Source: Mycobacterium sp. DL440 (GTDB lineage: Bacteria > Actinomycetota > Actinomycetes > Mycobacteriales > Mycobacteriaceae). From it: a stretch of 64,000 nucleotides of DNA. The number at the start of each line of letters is the position of its first letter. Within the stretch, counting starts at the first letter, position 1. The stretch covers positions 310,001 to 374,000 of the forward strand of contig NZ_CP050191.1 of NCBI RefSeq assembly GCF_011745145.1, read 5' to 3'. The notes beneath the pieces are model-generated. The model was not told the DNA's origin. It ran no database searches and worked only from the letters and a program-made list of their open reading frames with translations. Both the position numbers and the translations under genes were made by a program. This document shows positions 62,803 to 64,000 of this stretch, one piece after another.

Positions 62803-64000
62803 CTAGCGGCCTGAGCCGGAGTCGCCTCCGCGACGGGGACGGCGGGGGCCACCACCGCGCTGTCCGCCGCCTGCGCCGGCACCGGAACGGGCTGCGGGCG
62901 CACCGCCGCCGTTGCGGGTGGACCCGTTGGGGCGGTTGCGCTGCGGCTGTCCGGACCTACCGGGCTGGCCGGACTTGCCCGGCTGGCGTCGCGGTGCCGG
63001 AGCGGCCTGGGCCGGCTCGAGACGGATCGGATCACCGAAAACCCGGTCCCCGGGGGCGATCTCACGAAGCACCGGATGGTCGATGCCGTTCACGCGGGTG
63101 ATCGTCGGCTTGACCCCGGCCTTTTTGGTCAGGGTGCGCACGTCGGAGACCTGCGCGTCGTGCATGAGCGTCACCACGGTGCCCTCGTTCCCGGCGCGGG
63201 CCGTACGGCCGGAGCGGTGCAGGTAGGCCTTGTGCTCGACCGGCGGGTCGGCGTGCACGACGAGGCTGACATCGTCGACGTGGATGCCGCGGGCGGCAAT
63301 GTCGGTGGCGACCAGCACCCCGGCCGACCCGTCGGAGAATGCCGTCAGGTTGCGGGTGCGGGCGTTCTGGGACAGGTTGCCGTGCAGCTCAACTGCCGCT
63401 ACGCCGCGCGAATTGAGTTGGCGAGTCAGGTTTTTCGCGCCGTGCTTGGTGCGGGAGAAGACGATCGTGCGTCCCGGCGCAGCGGCCAGGTCGGCCACCA
63501 CGTTGATCCGGGCGGCGTTGTCGACGTGCAGCACGTGGTGCACCATCGCGCTCACCGGTGACTGTGCCGAGTCGACGCTGTGCACCACCGGGTCGTGCAG
63601 GTAGCGCTTGACCAGCACATCCACCCCGGCGTCGAGCGTGGCCGAGAACAGCAGGCGCTGGCAGTTTTTCGGGGTGCGGTCCAGCAGGCGCTTCACGCCG
63701 GGCAGGAAGCCGAGGTCGGCCATGTGGTCGGCCTCGTCGAGCACGGTGACCTCGACCGCGGACAGGTCGGCGTGGCCGGACCGCATGTGGTCTTCGAGCC
63801 GGCCGGGGCAGGCGATCACGATGTCCACGCCCCCCCTGAGCGCGGAGATCTGCGGGTTGGCGCCCACGCCACCGAAGATGTTGACCGACCGCAGGCCGGT
63901 GGCCTTGGCCAGCGGGGCCAGCGAGGCCTCGATCTGGGTGACCAGTTCGCGGGTCGGCGCCAGGATCAGCGCGCGGGGCCGGTTCGGTGCCCGGCGGGTG
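62803..64000 (-). CDS. DEAD-box ATP-dependent RNA helicase, N-terminus beyond the window
   Basis: About 399 residues are present; the frame stays open to the window edge, and the Walker A motif would lie beyond it. Visible motifs in order: PTREL (Ia), ANPQISALRGGVDIVIACPGRL, DEAD in VLDEADHMADLGF (II), FSATL (III), IVFSRTKHGAKNL (IV), VATDIAARGIHVDDVSLVVHADPP (V) and HRSGRTARAG (VI). The C-terminal ~80 residues are a Gly/Arg/Pro-rich tail likely to bind RNA. It probably unwinds structured RNA in ribosome or mRNA turnover. Confidence 0.93.
   Translation of the reverse strand, partial: TRRAPNRPRALILAPTRELVTQIEASLAPLAKATGLRSVNIFGGVGANPQISALRGGVDIVIACPGRLEDHMRSGHADLSAVEVTVLDEADHMADLGFLPGVKRLLDRTPKNCQRLLFSATLDAGVDVLVKRYLHDPVVHSVDSAQSPVSAMVHHVLHVDNAARINVVADLAAAPGRTIVFSRTKHGAKNLTRQLNSRGVAAVELHGNLSQNARTRNLTAFSDGSAGVLVATDIAARGIHVDDVSLVVHADPPVEHKAYLHRSGRTARAGNEGTVVTLMHDAQVSDVRTLTKKAGVKPTITRVNGIDHPVLREIAPGDRVFGDPIRLEPAQAAPAPRRQPGKSGQPGRSGQPQRNRPNGSTRNGGGAPAARSGAGAGGGQRGGGPRRPRRGGDSGSGR

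Overview
The window looks like the chromosome of a rapidly growing mycobacterium (Mycolicibacterium type). It is GC-rich, has many GTG starts and 4-base ATGA/GTGA gene overlaps, and carries mycobacterial marker genes: SigL/RslA, an ESX-4 locus, TIGR00027 methyltransferases, cutinase-like proteins, F420-dependent oxidoreductases and mmsA-fadE9-mmsB. No tRNA, rRNA, CRISPR array or insertion sequence was seen.

Layout. 1-4972: a catabolic cluster with a GntR/FCD regulator, two Asp/Glu-racemase-family proteins, a D-2-hydroxyacid dehydrogenase, an amidase and a DUF3830 protein. It is arranged divergently around a palindromic operator. 4976-8662: four tandem SAM-dependent methyltransferases. 8973-11634: secY-adk-map. 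11704-13008: sigL-rslA behind a SigL-type promoter. 13834-18941: a four-gene pathway (ThDP enzyme, SRPBCC protein, KAS III-like protein, PLP aminotransferase) plus a MarR gene. Its promoter has the same TGAACC-N16-CGT(A/G)TC architecture as the sigL promoter. 19005-23316: a lipoprotein, a deazaflavin-dependent reductase, a TetR regulator, a GAF kinase/NarL-type response regulator pair and a HAD-like protein. 23406-27645: the valine catabolic genes and a MarR/GbsR regulator. 27766-30103: an ABC-2 exporter. 30357-37287: exported proteins, a TetR/P1 peptidase pair, rmlC-rmlB and two luciferase-like oxidoreductases. 37389-40604: a cyclic-nucleotide-binding kinase with a fused receiver/thioredoxin-reductase-like protein. 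40769-43288: an SRPBCC protein and flotillin/NfeD. 43619-48307: infA-rpmJ-rpsM-rpsK-rpsD-rpoA-rplQ-truA. 48328-51187: four tandem cutinase-like proteins. 51207-52888: an EamA transporter and a CGNR regulator. 52953-62729: the ESX-4 type VII secretion locus. 62803-64000: a truncated DEAD-box helicase.

How the parts connect. secY-adk-map and infA-...-rplQ are halves of the ribosomal spc/alpha operon found contiguous in many bacteria. Here they are separated by about 32 kb of accessory genes. The most interesting system inside this insertion is sigL-rslA together with the adjacent 13890-18380 pathway. The DNA supports a small regulon in which a zinc anti-sigma factor controls production of an unidentified small molecule. 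A second noteworthy module is the kinase/receiver-thioredoxin-reductase-like pair, whose reductase domain has no CxxC redox motif. Four long-stem palindromes sit in intergenic gaps of the insertion, and two of them are copies of one repeat with a conserved loop.
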